Positions 22,951 to 34,606 of a DNA stretch of 64,000 bases are shown here, piece by piece. The translations under genes and the position numbers were made by a program. The stretch is from positions 14,806,147 through 14,870,146 of the forward strand of contig CM055105.1 of assembly GCA_029204225.1 (NCBI GenBank), given 5' to 3'. The first letter of the stretch is position 1. Every line of letters begins with the position of its first letter. Source of the stretch: Diphasiastrum complanatum (lineage: Eukaryota > Streptophyta > Lycopodiopsida > Lycopodiales > Lycopodiaceae). Under the pieces are notes generated by a model. That model saw nothing but the letters and a program-made list of their open reading frames with translations. It did no database searches and was not told the DNA's origin.

Positions 22951-24430
22951 TTAGTAGACCCTCCGTCGCGCACGTCGTTGTTGAATCATATAGCTTGTCA
23001 CTTCTTCTATGAAGTCCACACGCTTTGTACTCTTCTTGTCCTTAGAAGTGAAGAAGGATTTATGCATGGCGGTTAACCAAAATTGGTCGATCCAGGTTTG
23101 GAATATTCTTACCCATGGATTGCCTAGGAGGGCTGCTCTAAAATACACTTGCGCCACTCGTAGTTGATCTTCAACTTTTTCCGAAACCAGAGCGGTATTG
23201 GGATCAAAACAGATGGGCGACAAGAAATCGTCCGATTTGCTGGGGGCTCCCATCAAAATTTCCAAGTCCCGGGCATATGCTGCAGCCACGCGGACTGTGG
23301 GGTCAGGACAATTGATATACTTTTTAGAAAACTGGGTGAGATCCCTCTTGGCATCTACATCCGTTTTTCAGCCATACTCCGAAGTTATTTTTGGCCAATT
23401 CATGTTGTGGAGCATGATCTGGTCCAGAGGGGTGCCACACTCCGCCCATTTAGATCGTCTTGTGCAAGGGAGGAAGTGTGCATTCACTCGTAATTGTCAT
23501 GGACTCGTCACATAGGCCCTGATTACCGTAGGGTCGTTCTCGAATAACTATTGGTGCCACTCCGGTTGTGGTTGCAATGCAGGGAGACACGCTAGCTCAT
23601 TGCCCTTGATGGTTTGGGCTGAAAATGATACCTGCCAGACATCGCGTGAATACTCGTGGGGATGCTTGAGTAAGAACTCGTTGATCTTATCCTCCACAGA
23701 CTTGGGTAGGCGAATGGCGCGGCTGACAGAGATTGATTGAGAGCCTTGGAATGAGAAAGCTAGATGCTTCGCTTGGCTTTGGCTCTGATCGATTCCCTTG
23801 GCTCATATCTAGGCCTTGATCTTGCATACTGGCCTTGGCCGTGTCTGATGCTTGTGCTTGAGATTCCAACCCTGCTGCCTATTTTCTTTGTCTTGGTTGG
23901 AACTAGCCATCACAGCTTCAAGTGTGGGTGGCATTGGAATCACCACTGGGGATGGTTGGGGTTGCTGCTCCATGTGCCTTTGGCATGCCTTGAGGGCGCT
24001 CTTTGCCTATGCTAGTTCTTGCATTGCACTCCGTTGGTAATTGTCGAATTCAGTCTAGTATTTGTCAAAGGTTTGACAGTAGACCTTCACCTGCTGCGTG
24101 AGTAGATCCATCTCGGCTTGGCTAAGTGGTTTGTTGACAGGTGTTGGTTGAGCTAACCAAGTTGTCTTCTCTGCTTGTAGGGTCGTCACCTCCACTCCCA
24201 GGCGTGTGTTTTCTGTTTCGATCATTGAAAGTTGTGCTTGGAGCGGGGCTAGACTTTGCGCAGCTTGGTGCTGGATCTCCTGGACCTTGAGTTGAGCATC
24301 CATTGTGGATTTGGAGAGGCCCTTGATGTACCTCTGGAGGTTGTCTTCATGTTTTTCCAACTTCAGCACCTCATTCTTTTCTATAAGCTCATGTTGTCGA
24401 GCTATATGGAGGTCCTGTTGGAGCTGTATG
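22951..24430 (-). pseudogene. C-terminal extension of G2 polyprotein
   Basis: After the chromodomain the minus-strand frame stays largely open for about 490 codons, with one frameshift near 23780 and stops near 24055, 23555, 23509 and 23365. First comes a coiled coil (24430-24060: 'HELIEKNEVLKLEKHEDNLQ', 'LAPLQAQLSMIETENTRL'), then a Gln/Pro-rich linker. A conserved-looking region follows with 'RAIRLPKSVEDKINEFLLKH' and 'MLHNMNWPKITSEYG', ending in 'FDPNTALVSEKVEDQLRVAQ', 'WIDQFWLTAMHKSFF' and 'RVDFIEEVTSYMIQQRR'. The last part matches the remnant at 5690-6040, so it is a real domain of this element group. I do not know a named family for it. It lies where envelope-like or accessory genes sit in other elements, but no signal peptide or membrane segment is visible. 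Confidence 0.6.
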
Positions 24431-25070
24431 CTATCAACTCTCCTCCACGAATCGTCATCCTTAGTTCGACCTTTCCATCGAATTAAGCACTCAGAGATAG
24501 AACAATTTCTCAATTGTTTATCATTGGTTATGAGCACTTTTTCAGATTCCAAAGGTATACTAAGTGATAAATCTTCCAGGTGGGATAGATCCTCATTAGA
24601 TCCAACTATATCACCATCATGTAAACTTAATTTTAATCAACTCACATGAAATATTGGGCGTGCAATAGATTTGTCTTGAAGATCTAGCTCATAAGCTAAA
24701 GAACCAAACTTTCATACAATCATCTTTCGTACAATCCTGAATGATCCACAATATCTAGTAGACAGTTTATAATTCTTTCCGGTATGTAATGTCTTAGAAT
24801 ATTTTGGTATTCTAAGATATACCGAGTCATCAACTTTAAAATCTTTGAGAGATCTCTTAAGATCGACAATAGTGCTTAGCTCTATCCCAAGATACTATCC
24901 TTAGCCATTTGCATTATTTCTTGCATATCATGCAGGAAATCAACAACCTTATGGATCTTAATAGATTTGGTCTCCACATTAATATGAGATCTAGGTTGAA
25001 AACCATACATAAGCATAAAAGGAATGTAACCTGTAGCAGAATACTTTCTACTATTGTATGCAACTAGTGT
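24431..25070 (-). pseudogene. G2 integrase C-terminus and chromodomain
   Basis: The minus-strand reading gives 'KYSATGYIPFMLMYGFQPRS', a typical C-terminal integrase segment, then 'FLHDMQEIMQMAKDS' and a run with stops and frame changes. Near 24550-24430 comes the chromodomain: 'EKVLITNDKQLRNCSISECL' followed by 'IRWKGRTKDDDSW'. A chromodomain places G2 among gypsy chromoviruses, whose integrase is steered to marked chromatin. The integrase zinc finger and catalytic core are missing. The RT piece to the right joins straight to this segment near 25065, which means an internal deletion of RNase H and most of integrase. Confidence 0.8.
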
Positions 25071-25640
25071 TCTATGTGTTCCTCAAAGGTCTTATTGTAG
25101 ACGAGAATGTCATCTAGGAATACTATCACAAACTTTCCCAAATATGGATGAAACAAATCGTTCATCATTTGCTAGAATGTCGTTGGAGCATTCGCTAACC
25201 CAAAAGGTGACACTAAAAACTCATAATGGCCAAATCTAGTACAAACTCCTATCTTTTGGACATCTTCCGATTTAATTCTTATTTGATAGTATCATGTCCT
25301 GAGATCTATCTTAGTGAAATATTTAGCTCCACCCAAGCGATTTACAAGGTCATTCATCTTTCTTCGCTTTTAGAAGAACATGAGTGCCCCATGGTGACTT
25401 ACTGGGTTGGATATGTCTCATCCTCAGATAATTTTCTATTTGATTTGAAATCTCTATCTCTTCTTTTTGAGAGAACCTATAAGGCTGTCTAGAGATAGGC
25501 TGACTTCCTGGAATTAACTCTGTCATGTGGTCTACTGATCTAGATGGTGGTAAACCATGAGGTAATTCTGGTGGAAAAATATTTTAAATTCACTTATGAT
25601 CTCTATTTTCATTGCTTGTTTGTGATCTAAACTTAATGAG
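25065..25640 (-). pseudogene. G2 reverse transcriptase
   Basis: The minus strand shows the gypsy RT N-terminus 'LPPSRSVDHMTELIPGSQPI' and 'PYRFSQKEEIEI', then 'SKSPWGTHVLL', 'KYFTKIDL', '[20 protein letters not shown]' and the catalytic 'VIVFLDDILVYNK'. Stops interrupt it after 'IDLRT', within 'TTF*QMM' and after 'EEHIEH'. It ends just after the active-site box; the thumb and RNase H are deleted. Confidence 0.85.
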
Positions 25641-25805
25641 TTAAGAATTGTAGGAAATTCACAGCTATTTAGATACACATCAGAAACATCCATTATAGGA
25701 ATAGCAAATACCGAAACAATTTCATATTGTGAATGATCACATGCTTTCATTATATTAATTGTAGAGATTTCATTCGATGGATGTACAAAATTACTGTCAA
25801 ATAAA

Positions 25806-26741
25806 GTAATTGTTGGAAAGAGGTGTGTGAAAGATAGGTCGAATAAGATTCGAATAAAAAGAATTCGAACGACAAGAAAGAAAACTTATTGTGCGCAGCG
25901 GAATAAAGTATCTTTCTCTTTCTTTATGCATGACTACGCCTATCAATTTTGAACAAAACAATAGTGAAAGAAATCACGTTCGGTCTTATAGTAACTAACT
26001 TTGAAATCATTAGTACTACAATGAATACGTAGCCAAACATTAAGCATCGAAACATCAGACAAATAATTAGTTGCGAAGAACTACAGAAACACATACATTC
26101 TGAGACGACACAATAAGAAGATAGTATTGATCCAATATGAAAATGAAAATCAGCTCTAGAAATTGAGTTAGAATGCTCAAGAGTGTTCAAGCTCGCAGGC
26201 TTGAGAGAGCGCTAACTATTCAATACTTGATCTGAGAATAATATGTCGAAATATGAACAACTATTTATACTTCAGAAAATGCGGCAACGTCCAATAGTAG
26301 GACAACTAATTAGGTCGTCAATCATAATGGCCAATGAGCCATAGTGAGCTGCCATCCATCCAGGTAGGACTTCTCAGAAATTACTTGCTGATGAAATAAT
26401 GCAAGTCGGTGGCTTTGGTAACAGTCTATCTGCAGAAATGAACGTAAATTGGGACTCTATAGAAATGAACGTAAACTGTCATGCGAAAAATGCGAATAAT
26501 GTGAAGGTCTTTGCCAAAGTCATTTCCTTAGCATTTGAAGCATCTGGCATTTTGCAAAAAAGACGAAGAGAGAGAAAATTTTGAAAGAGCGCAAATCCTG
26601 AAAATGCCGATACTGTGAGCTGTTTCTGAGCAGTTATGCAGACTGTGTAAAAACACGAAGAAATCTGCAGGTTTGGATAAAAGTTGGACGAAGATTAAAA
26701 TGTTGATTAGTCGATTAGTAGGAGAATAATCCAACAGTAAC
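25806..26741 (-). mobile_element. Solo LTR (25811-26736) with near-perfect target duplication
   Basis: The 926-base segment starts 'tgttggaaag' and ends 'aatccaaca', perfect TGTTGGA/TCCAACA ends. It is flanked by 'gtaat' (25806-25810) and 'gtaac' (26737-26741), a 5-base duplication with one change. A strong TATA box ('tataaatag' on the minus strand, 26269-26261) sets its orientation as minus. It interrupts the protease-to-RT region of G2. No internal sequence remains, so it arose by recombination between two LTRs. Confidence 0.82.
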
Positions 26742-27430
26742 TACCTTATCACCTCCTTGAAAGTGAGAATATGTTTCTCAAAATTAAAAGCCAAAGAAGG
26801 TGATTTACTAAATAAGCACTCATATCAAAAAATTAAATCAGTGTGGGCTAGGTCTAAAACATGAAAACTAACTAATTCTCTATGTCCTTGTATCAAAACT
26901 AGGAGATTCGGCACTTTCACATTTCAAGTCTCCAACTTTGCTCCTAAAGCTAGATAAACCTTGTATCTATGATTACTGGCTTTAGTTGCCAAACTGAGCT
27001 TCTGCACAAGACGAGAATTAATGAAATTATGAGTAGAACCATTGCTTAATAAAATACTAACTTCTTGATCTTTAACTGTGCTTGTTAAACGAAACAGTTT
27101 ATTAGGCAAGATAGAAGCAGTACTAAAAGCGCATCACACTCACAATCAAACAAGTTAATTTTCAAAGTTTTACCTTTATCCCCTAGGACTTCAATCATCT
27201 ATGTCATAGGCTTCTTTCTCTCCAAACAAAACTTCATCATATGTCCAGGCTTATTACAAATGAAACAGAGATTTTCTTTCTTAGCCTTCATGTAGGGCAT
27301 AGATTTCTTCAATTTCTTCTTCTTCGGTTTCTAGGGTTCCGACGCCATTTGATCCAATTCGTCAAAATATTTAGTAGCTTGATCAAGACCGCGCTTCTTC
27401 CCCTTCTTGGATTTCAGGTTGGAATCTGTT
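26742..27430 (-). pseudogene. G2 zinc knuckle and retropepsin
   Basis: On the minus strand 'CFICNKPGHMMKFC' (about 27270-27230) is a C-x2-C-x4-H-x4-C zinc knuckle. The protease follows at 27109-26924 with 'LLSNGSTHNFINSRLVQKL', where the catalytic Asp of the family's D-S-G-S-T-H-N-F motif is replaced by Ser ('LSNGS'). The missing Asp would abolish protease activity. The reading then degenerates up to the solo LTR at 26736 and resumes on its far side, where 25800-25640 leads into RT. Confidence 0.78.
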
Positions 27431-28034
27431 GAAGTTGCTTCCTGGACACCGCCACTGTGGAGTCATATGCTTTTGCTATTCAAAAAGCATCCTTGAGGCT
27501 TCCTCCTTCTAATAGTCGGCCCAGGATAAACTGCCATAATGCCAACTTAGGATTAAATGATGTAACTCTATTTCTAGAGATCCATGAATTCTTGGATATA
27601 AGAGTCCAAGCTCTTACTACCCATCTTGCAATTCACAAATTTTTGGTAGTAATCGACCTCATTAGCCTATTATGAAAGCTTTTTTAAAGACCTCCGCAAA
27701 AGCATATTCCGAGGTCGTGGGTTTCACCGACAAATCTCGCCACCACGACGATGCCTTGCTGCGTAAGAATAATACGACACTTTCAATTTTTTTTCGCATT
27801 AGAGAATCCATGTAAATTGAAGTAACTGCTCCAATTAACGAGCCAGTCCCTCACAACTTCCGGTTTCTTCTCCTTTTGCTCCCCATAGCTTTATCTGGTT
27901 CAAAAGAACTTCCATCTGCTAGTCTCTCAGATTATTTCGATAGTTCATGTCATTGAGCGTCATACTCAATTGTTGGCACAACCTGAAATGTATTGTGTAT
28001 GATGGTGTAGCCTGATTTGCAGCTTCTTCAGCCA
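27431..28034 (-). pseudogene. G2 gag
   Basis: Gag begins at 28034 on the minus strand with 'MAEEAANQATPSYTIHFRL'. It continues with frame changes through 'WSSYFNLHGFSNAKKK', 'AYDSTVAVSRKQLQQI' and basic segments before the zinc knuckle. The arrangement, gag then zinc knuckle then protease then RT, shows that G2 runs from 28034 down to 22906. About four frame breaks are present. Confidence 0.65.
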
Positions 28035-28333
28035 TCTTGAATTATCTATTTCAGGAAATAACTAACTTAGTTAATATCTAGACAATCGAAATCGAAAAAT
28101 TGACATACTGTTCGATTCCTAATCTTACCAACATAATGTTAGTCCGGCATGAAAAGCACACGACATTAACTGCTTTTTGTCCATTACGAAATTTTTTGTA
28201 AATTTCAGTTTTATGAAAAAATTATCAGCCTAAATCACTGATTTGTGACTCAACCGCCAGAGCACATGCATATGACCACTCAAAACGATTGTAAATAGAA
28301 GATCACCAATAGGAGAACTATCTCAGATCATAG
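28035..28333. other. Junction between divergent gypsy elements G2 and G3
   Basis: Short AT-rich stretch between the gag start of G2 (minus) and the first coding sequence of G3 (plus). It should hold the G2 leader and primer site, but I could not find either one or an LTR end. One of the two elements is therefore truncated here. Confidence 0.4.
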
Positions 28334-29010
28334 TTTATATTGGAGACCACAAGTTTCTTATGGATTTTATAATATTAAAAACTATGAGACAATCGTCATA
28401 TAAAGTGTTATTAGGACAGCCATGGCTCTATCAGGCCGATGTTATAACCCATTGGAAGAAAAAGGAGATTACCCTCAGAGACCAGATGGAGACACCGACA
28501 GGAAAAAGTCATAAAAGAATTTCCATATCATGGGAAAAAGATAAGTACGAAGGCGAGACACTTACATCTTCCTCAAGCTATACTTCGGAGGAAGAAGGGC
28601 TTCAGTCAGTAGGGACTGAGGAATGGAAGAGGTTAGTCACACTAAGTATACCTGCATACAGTAATAGAGTAGAATATGTAGATAGAGGAGATTGTGGAGT
28701 TCTAGAGATTAGTGTGATTATAGGAGATCAGACTATAGATAGAATACTAATAGACTCAGGATCCAGTATCAATCTAGTAACAAAAACAATGGTTAAAGAA
28801 TTAGGATTAGAGAACCAGATACAGCCTATCACTTATCACGAAATCCATTAAGCGGATGCGACTAAATGTATACCAGTAGGTGAGCTAAGAGGTATTAACG
28901 TAATTATAGAGACAGAGACATTTGTTATGAATTTCCTTGTCATAGATCCAATAGATACACCACATTATTCGATATTATTTGGAAGACCATGGTTATATCA
29001 AGCAGATGCT
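28334..29010 (+). pseudogene. Gypsy G3 protease region with repeated C-terminal module
   Basis: Two related segments stand in tandem. The first (28340-28480) reads 'VLLGQPWLYQADVITHWKK'. The second is a whole retropepsin: active site 'LIDSGSSINLVTKTMVKELG' near 28750, a stop at 28849 (where Gln is expected, so CAA to TAA), and 'YSILFGRPWLYQADAIINW' near 28970. The PWLYQAD...W signature occurs in both copies about 560 bases apart, so the first is the end of a duplicated or second protease-like domain. Between them is an acidic Ser/Thr-rich linker ('GETLTSSSSYTSEEEGLQ'). G3 belongs to the same broad group as G1. Confidence 0.75.
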
Positions 29011-30925
29011 ATTATAAATTGGTCTACCAAACAAATATCTTTTCCAAGCATTCTCACAGCCAGTCCAATAGGGGGTCACCTTTTGAGATGGGGTGAGCAG
29101 TTAGCTAGACCTGCTGAGTCATGGATCAATTTCATAGAATGCTATGAGATTGATGAGGAAGAAGAAATACCGATAACATCCGAGTCAAGAGAAGTTCTGG
29201 GTGGAACCAGAGCAAGTCTGACCGAGGGGATGGTAGATAAAACAGATTATGTAGAAATAGAAATTAATAAATGTAAGACTTTGAATCTATATAAACACCA
29301 ATCGGACCAAGAACGTGAAGAGTATATATTGCTTCTTCAAAAATACCAAAAAGTGTTTGCTTGGTCAATGGATGATTTAATAGGAATACCAATTAAATGG
29401 GACGAACATAGAATAGATCTCATTCAAGGAACAATACATGTTAGACAACGTCAATATAGATTGAATCCAAAGTACTCATTATCAGTAAAAGACGAATTAT
29501 ATAGATATCTTAGAGCGGGTATTATATATCTTGTTCTAAGCAGTGAGTGAGTATCACCAATAGTTAAAGTACCTAAGAAGAAGACGGGCAAGATTAGAGT
29601 TTGTCAGGATTTTAGGAAACTAAATGCTGCTACAGCAAAGGATTATCATCCTCTACCGTATACAAATACTATTCTTGACCAAGTAGCTAGTCATGAATGT
29701 TATAGTTTTTTAGATGGATTCTCAGGTTATAACCAAGTTTTTATAATAGAGGAGGATAGATCCAAAACAACTTTCACCACTGATTGGGGGACGTACGCAT
29801 ATACGCGAATGCCCTTTGGTCTTTGTAATGCACCTGCCACATTCCAACGTATGATGACGAATATTTTTCAAAAAAATTTAAAAAAGTTTTTAGAAATTTT
29901 TATGGATGACTTTTGTGTCTATTCATCAACTAAAAACCATTTAGATGCATTAGAGAAAACATTGAGAAGATGTCAAGAGACATCTCTTTAACTGCATCCT
30001 GCTAAGTGTTACTTTGGGATGAGGGAAGGAATCCTTTTAGGACATAAAATTTTGAAGGATGGTATACAAGCCGACATTGAAAAAATAAAAATGATTTTAG
30101 AATTATTAGAACCAACCAATTTAAGAGAGCTTAGAGGTTTTCTAGGTCATGTAGGTTACTATCGGAGGATAATTAAAGATTATGCTATAATAGTAACTCC
30201 TTTAACAAGTTTATTAAAAAAATCTGTTGAGTACCATTGGACACAAGACCATCAGAAAGCTTTTGTTCAATTGAAACAGTCATTAGCAGAAGCCACTGGG
30301 GTTAGACCTCCAAATTGAGCTAAGTTCCATGTATATTTAGACACATCATCGTTTGCGATAGGTGTGGTTCTTAGTCAGAAAGATGACCAAAATATAGATT
30401 ATCCAATTTACTATGCGGGAAGGCAATTTGCTGCATCAGATAAGAATTATTCCGCTACAGAGCGAGAAGCATTAGGGATGATTTATTCAGTAAAGAAATT
30501 TAGACATTACCTTTTAGGATACCCTTTTGTTTTTCATGTAGATCACTACGCATTAAAACATTTAGTGAGTAAACCTGATCTTTCGAGTAGAATAGCTAGA
30601 TGGGTATTATTATTAGATGAGTTTAATTTATGAAGTAGAATTAAGAAGAGGCAACGATCATCAAAATGCTGATTACATATCCCGCCTCCAAACAAAAAAC
30701 CAACTAGAACGTATTACCAATGAATTTCCAGATGAACATATAATGAGTATTCAATCAAAAAAATCAATTCATAGGGACGTTATTAATTTTTTACAGGACC
30801 AGATATATCCTGAACATTTTAATAAACAGCAAAAAACTGTTTTTCTTTCTAATGTAGGACCTTACACGATTGTAAATAGTATATTGTACAAATTAGGAGC
30901 TGACGATAGTCTTCGTCGATTTTAG
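29011..30925 (+). pseudogene. Gypsy G3 reverse transcriptase and RNase H
   Basis: Nearly full-length RT and RNase H. RT shows 'YRLNPKYSLSVKDELYRYL', 'KIRVCQDFRKLNAATAKDYH', 'ECYSFLDGFSGYNQV', 'MPFGLCNAPATFQRMM' and the catalytic 'IFMDDFCVYSS'. RNase H shows 'FHVYLDTSSFAIGVVLSQ', 'YSATEREALGMIYSVKKF', 'FHVDHYALKHLV' and 'NADYISRL'. Stops lie at about 29548 (TGA for expected Trp), 29988 and 30316 (TGA for Trp), and there is a one-base frame change near 30620. Apart from these four breaks the frame is conserved, so G3 is the best preserved pol in the window. Confidence 0.92.
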
Positions 30926-31290
30926 AACCAACCGAGATGACCGTTGTAATAAGTGCATTACATGAGGAAGATTCGGAGGGTCATTATGCTCTTAAAAACA
31001 CTGCAAAAAAGATTTTCAATGCTAAATATTGGTGGCCTACCGTCTATAGAGATGTTAAAATTTTCATCAAAAAATGTGATGCATGCTAGAGGATGGGGAA
31101 ACCCAGCTTTGCAACACATTGGCCACTTACTCCAATTATCTCCTTGGCACCTTTTGAGAAGTGGGGGATAGATTTTGTAGGACCTATCAAATCGACCACG
31201 CGTAAAACTCGTCGTCGTTACATACTCATTGCCACGGACTATGCTACCAAGATGGTAGAGGCCGAAGACACAATTAAGAATGATGTGCTC
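30926..31290 (+). pseudogene. Gypsy G3 integrase, N-terminal part
   Basis: The HHCC zinc-binding domain is seen as 'ALHEEDSEGHYALKNTAKKI', 'YWWPTVYRDVKIF' and 'KKCDAC', followed by TAG in place of CAG (31088). The catalytic core begins with 'WGIDFVGPI' (first Asp of the DD-E triad), then 'YILIATDYATKMVEAEDTIK'. Homology ends near 31285; from 31345 the sequence is inverted copia C3. The rest of integrase and the 3' LTR are missing. Confidence 0.85.
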
Positions 31291-31344
31291 CTTTTTTATG
31301 GAAATCCGAGACCTCCATGTCTCATAATGATCACAACAAGTATG

Positions 31345-33596
31345 ACCATTCAATATGCACTTCCATGATTATCAAGATTACTTATGCTAGAAACATAAGT
31401 CCAAAAATCACCACAACTTGGCATGATTTTTCCAATATTGAAATCAAAAGGTATTTCCATCTCAATAAGACTAACTACTTGCTTATGGACATAAGTGTCC
31501 ACTTTGGATGCTTCACTTATTCTCATAAGAAGTTTACAACTTGCCTTTAAGATTGAAAACTTGCAATTTTCATCTTTATGAATGAACACATCATTCATGA
31601 TCTTATTGAAACCAAAAGATCCTACATTATGAAGATATTTCCATTTCCTTGACTTCATAACTAATGTAAGTTTACAAGGAAAACATACTTTTGCTATCTT
31701 TTAAGGCATCACACTCAACTAGTATTGCCTTAATCCACCTTTGAGATACAAAAATCTCTTCAAAGCAAAATGGTTCTTCATAAGTTGACATGATAGCATA
31801 AATGAAACTATTTTCATTTTGTGATTGCTGCTCCTTATTCTTGATTGATTTCTCTTAGATCATAACAATAAGTTTGAACTTATCTAAAGTTCCAAGCAAA
31901 ATACTTTCCAAGGACATAAAATAAATCCAAGTTACTTTCATGAAAGTGACATCTATCTTTGCATCTTGAACCAAACAATTCACTTCCAAATGAAAAATTT
32001 CAAAAGATTTGACATGTGTTGAAGACAAATCTTGCAAGTCCTTGTGAGACTCCAAGCCTTCATTCACCTTTCCACAAAGGAAAGACCTTTCCTTGGAATT
32101 GTCCTTCTTGTATTTGCATTTTGAACTTAAAGCTCCATCCTTCACCTCGGCCCCCTTGCTTTGGTTCTCCTTGGATGGATTGGTCTTCTTTTTGTAGCAT
32201 CTTGAGAAAAAATATCCTCCCTTGCCACAAAGGTTGCACTCAGGATCCTTTCTTTCCTTCAATAGGATGCCACCTATTGATGCCATGTGAATAAAAACCT
32301 GTGATATGATTCTACAAATGTAGTTTGTGACTTTCAAGAGACTAGATTTGAACATCTTCAAGAATCTAGAAGGATCTACAAAAGATCTAGCTCACAAACC
32401 TAAGAATCAATCTTCACAGTAATGACTAGTCACTTGGAAACTTTGCTTTGATCACTAAGACAAAAGCACACAGTCTTTGAATCAAATCACTAAATAAATC
32501 AGATCTAATCTCCTATTGAACTCATCAAATACCAATGACTCTTTCTTTTGAAAGTTGAAATGGATATGAAAAAGATTTGACACCTAGATTTTCCTTTTCA
32601 CTTGACTAGTTCTCTCAACACTTGAGATTCTTGAACAAAAGATGGGTTTTGTTTCAAATACATGAAAATCAAACTTAATCACTTCTTTTGGACTCACTCT
32701 TGACCCAAATAATCTCACACTTGAGATTTAGAATGAATTTGATTTGACAAAAAACTATACCACCAATTTTTCATAAAGCTTAAAAAATTAGACAACTAGA
32801 GATTCACAAAGATCTCAACCATGCATGAATACTCAAATATGGATGACTCCTCATTCTAGACATCCACTGGGATCTCAAATTGACCCTCACACTCTAACAA
32901 AGAAAGTCGAATAGAACTAATTTGAGTTTCATACATTCTATGTCAATTTTTGCTCAACAAATTGAATTCAATCACTCTTATTGGATTCCGCCAATTACTC
33001 TACTTTTTAAGACTTGGAATGAAATTCAAAATCAAAAGTTGTGATTTTTCTCACTAAGATATTGTGCTTCAAAAGATAATGCCACTTAGAAAGATTTAAT
33101 CACTTAGGAGAAGACAAATTCTCCAACAATAACAACACAAAATTGAGCTTCTAGATCTCGCCCTCTACAAAGGAAGGAACTCTTAGAAAATTGGATCTCT
33201 CTCTACACATTTTCCATACAAACCTCAATGACTTTTTTCAAGCCTCACAAACACTCAAACAAATTGAGTAGGGTTGAACAATGTGACTTGGATCTCAATC
33301 TCTTTTCTAGAACTCTCCATTGAAGTCAATCTATGTCAAATTCTACAAAAGATTTGCATAGATGCTCTATATGCACTAGAAACTCTCAAAGGTTTCACTT
33401 GGAGGACAGATCCGATCATGTTTTCGAGCAATTTGATGCTTCTAAACTTGACCCTATCACTCTTGAACAAATCTAGAGTGATGGTACAATGAATTTCATC
33501 CTCTCACCTTGTATATCACTCCTTAATCTATGATTTTTGGCAAAATCACTCTCAACTTCAACATGTACTCAAAGAATCAGAGAAGATCAATTAATG
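31345..33596 (-). mobile_element. Copia C3, internal part (left piece)
   Basis: The segment 31345-32865 is an inverted copy of the C2 interior (about 8780-10266) and carries the same broken gag and RT-start region, with 'CNLCGKGGYFFSRC' at 32361-31855. The stretch 32866-33596 has no counterpart in C2. It would be the missing leader if C3 continues across the gypsy insertion to 59067. The left end at 31345 corresponds to C2 position 10266, just before the LTR, and joins G3 integrase. C3 orientation is minus, like its LTR piece at 59458-60290. Confidence 0.72.
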
Positions 33597-34606
33597 TGTG
33601 GTGGCCTAGTCGTTATAGATTTCCACAAAAATGAAGAATTATGTAGTATAAAAGGTTTGATCATTCCCCAAGAGAGAGAATAATCTCACCTTTTGAATCT
33701 CACCTTTTGCATGGTAAATGTATATATGATGGTAAACGGATTGGTATGTATAAAATTTACAACGAATACTACAGCGACATAACTGGTTATCCAAAGATAT
33801 TTGGGTAAATTGGCATCCAGGAACACCAGTGATGAAATGTTTTGGTCAAGGTCTGTAAATGCAAGGATTACTTCATCTTTCAGGCTCTTCAGGCATCAAG
33901 GAAACAGTCAGAACTGATAGCAACTAGCAATTGGATTCCATAAGCAGAATCACATTAGCTAAGGATTCTTCTTAATCAAACACAGAGAATTATTCTTTAT
34001 CGCAGAAAGCAAGCAAAACAGAGTCTCAAACAATCCCATTATCTGAACACATAGCTCATTCAAAAATGAAAGAAGGTCTGCTAAGAAATTATGCTTAACA
34101 GCTTCGGCTAATACCCTACACACATTAGTCAGAATTGTTACTTGCTGGTGCGCCTGAAAATCCATGTTAGAGTAACTGAAATTTCAATATAATATAAGAA
34201 ATGTGTGTGACGCAAACAGAACAGTATCACAATCATCCGCAGATCATATAGAGTGTGTTCGCACATATGATAAGAAGTAATTCTGTGAAAGATAGCAGAA
34301 GGAAAAGAATGCTCAAGCTATAGGAACTTGCTCTTCTCTCTATTGATACTCAGCTCTACGTAGAAATGCGTCAGTACAATGGCACGAAGTGTCGACCTTA
34401 TAGGAACGATCACCAGCCTCAATGTCATTTACGAACCGTTAAATGTCGGTTCCGGACTTCTATTGCATCTCTTTAGAACGTCGCAACTTCTACTTAAAAT
34501 ATGAATTTACAAAGTGCGAAATAGGCCTTTACATGTATTTAGGCATTATAGCACATTTTACGTATATGGAAAGTGAAATTTTTTACAATATATGACATAA
34601 CTCGGA
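33592..34606 (-). repeat. Gypsy G4 LTR, left copy (33597-34606), with flanking 'taatg'
   Basis: About 1010 bases, nearly identical to 58069-59062, both beginning 'tgtggtggcctagtcg' in plus coordinates. It has a small tandem duplication ('ctcaccttttgaat') that explains most of the length difference. As the element is on the minus strand, this is its 3' LTR. Directly outside, 33592-33596 reads 'taatg', and the same five bases follow the other LTR at 59063-59067. The inner side (34607 onward) is not a polypurine tract but Helitron-like sequence. Confidence 0.82.

Noticed and set aside
31350-31658. 102-codon minus-strand ORF and its relatives at 9670-10286
   Set aside because: Part of the broken copia C2/C3 interior, not an independent gene.
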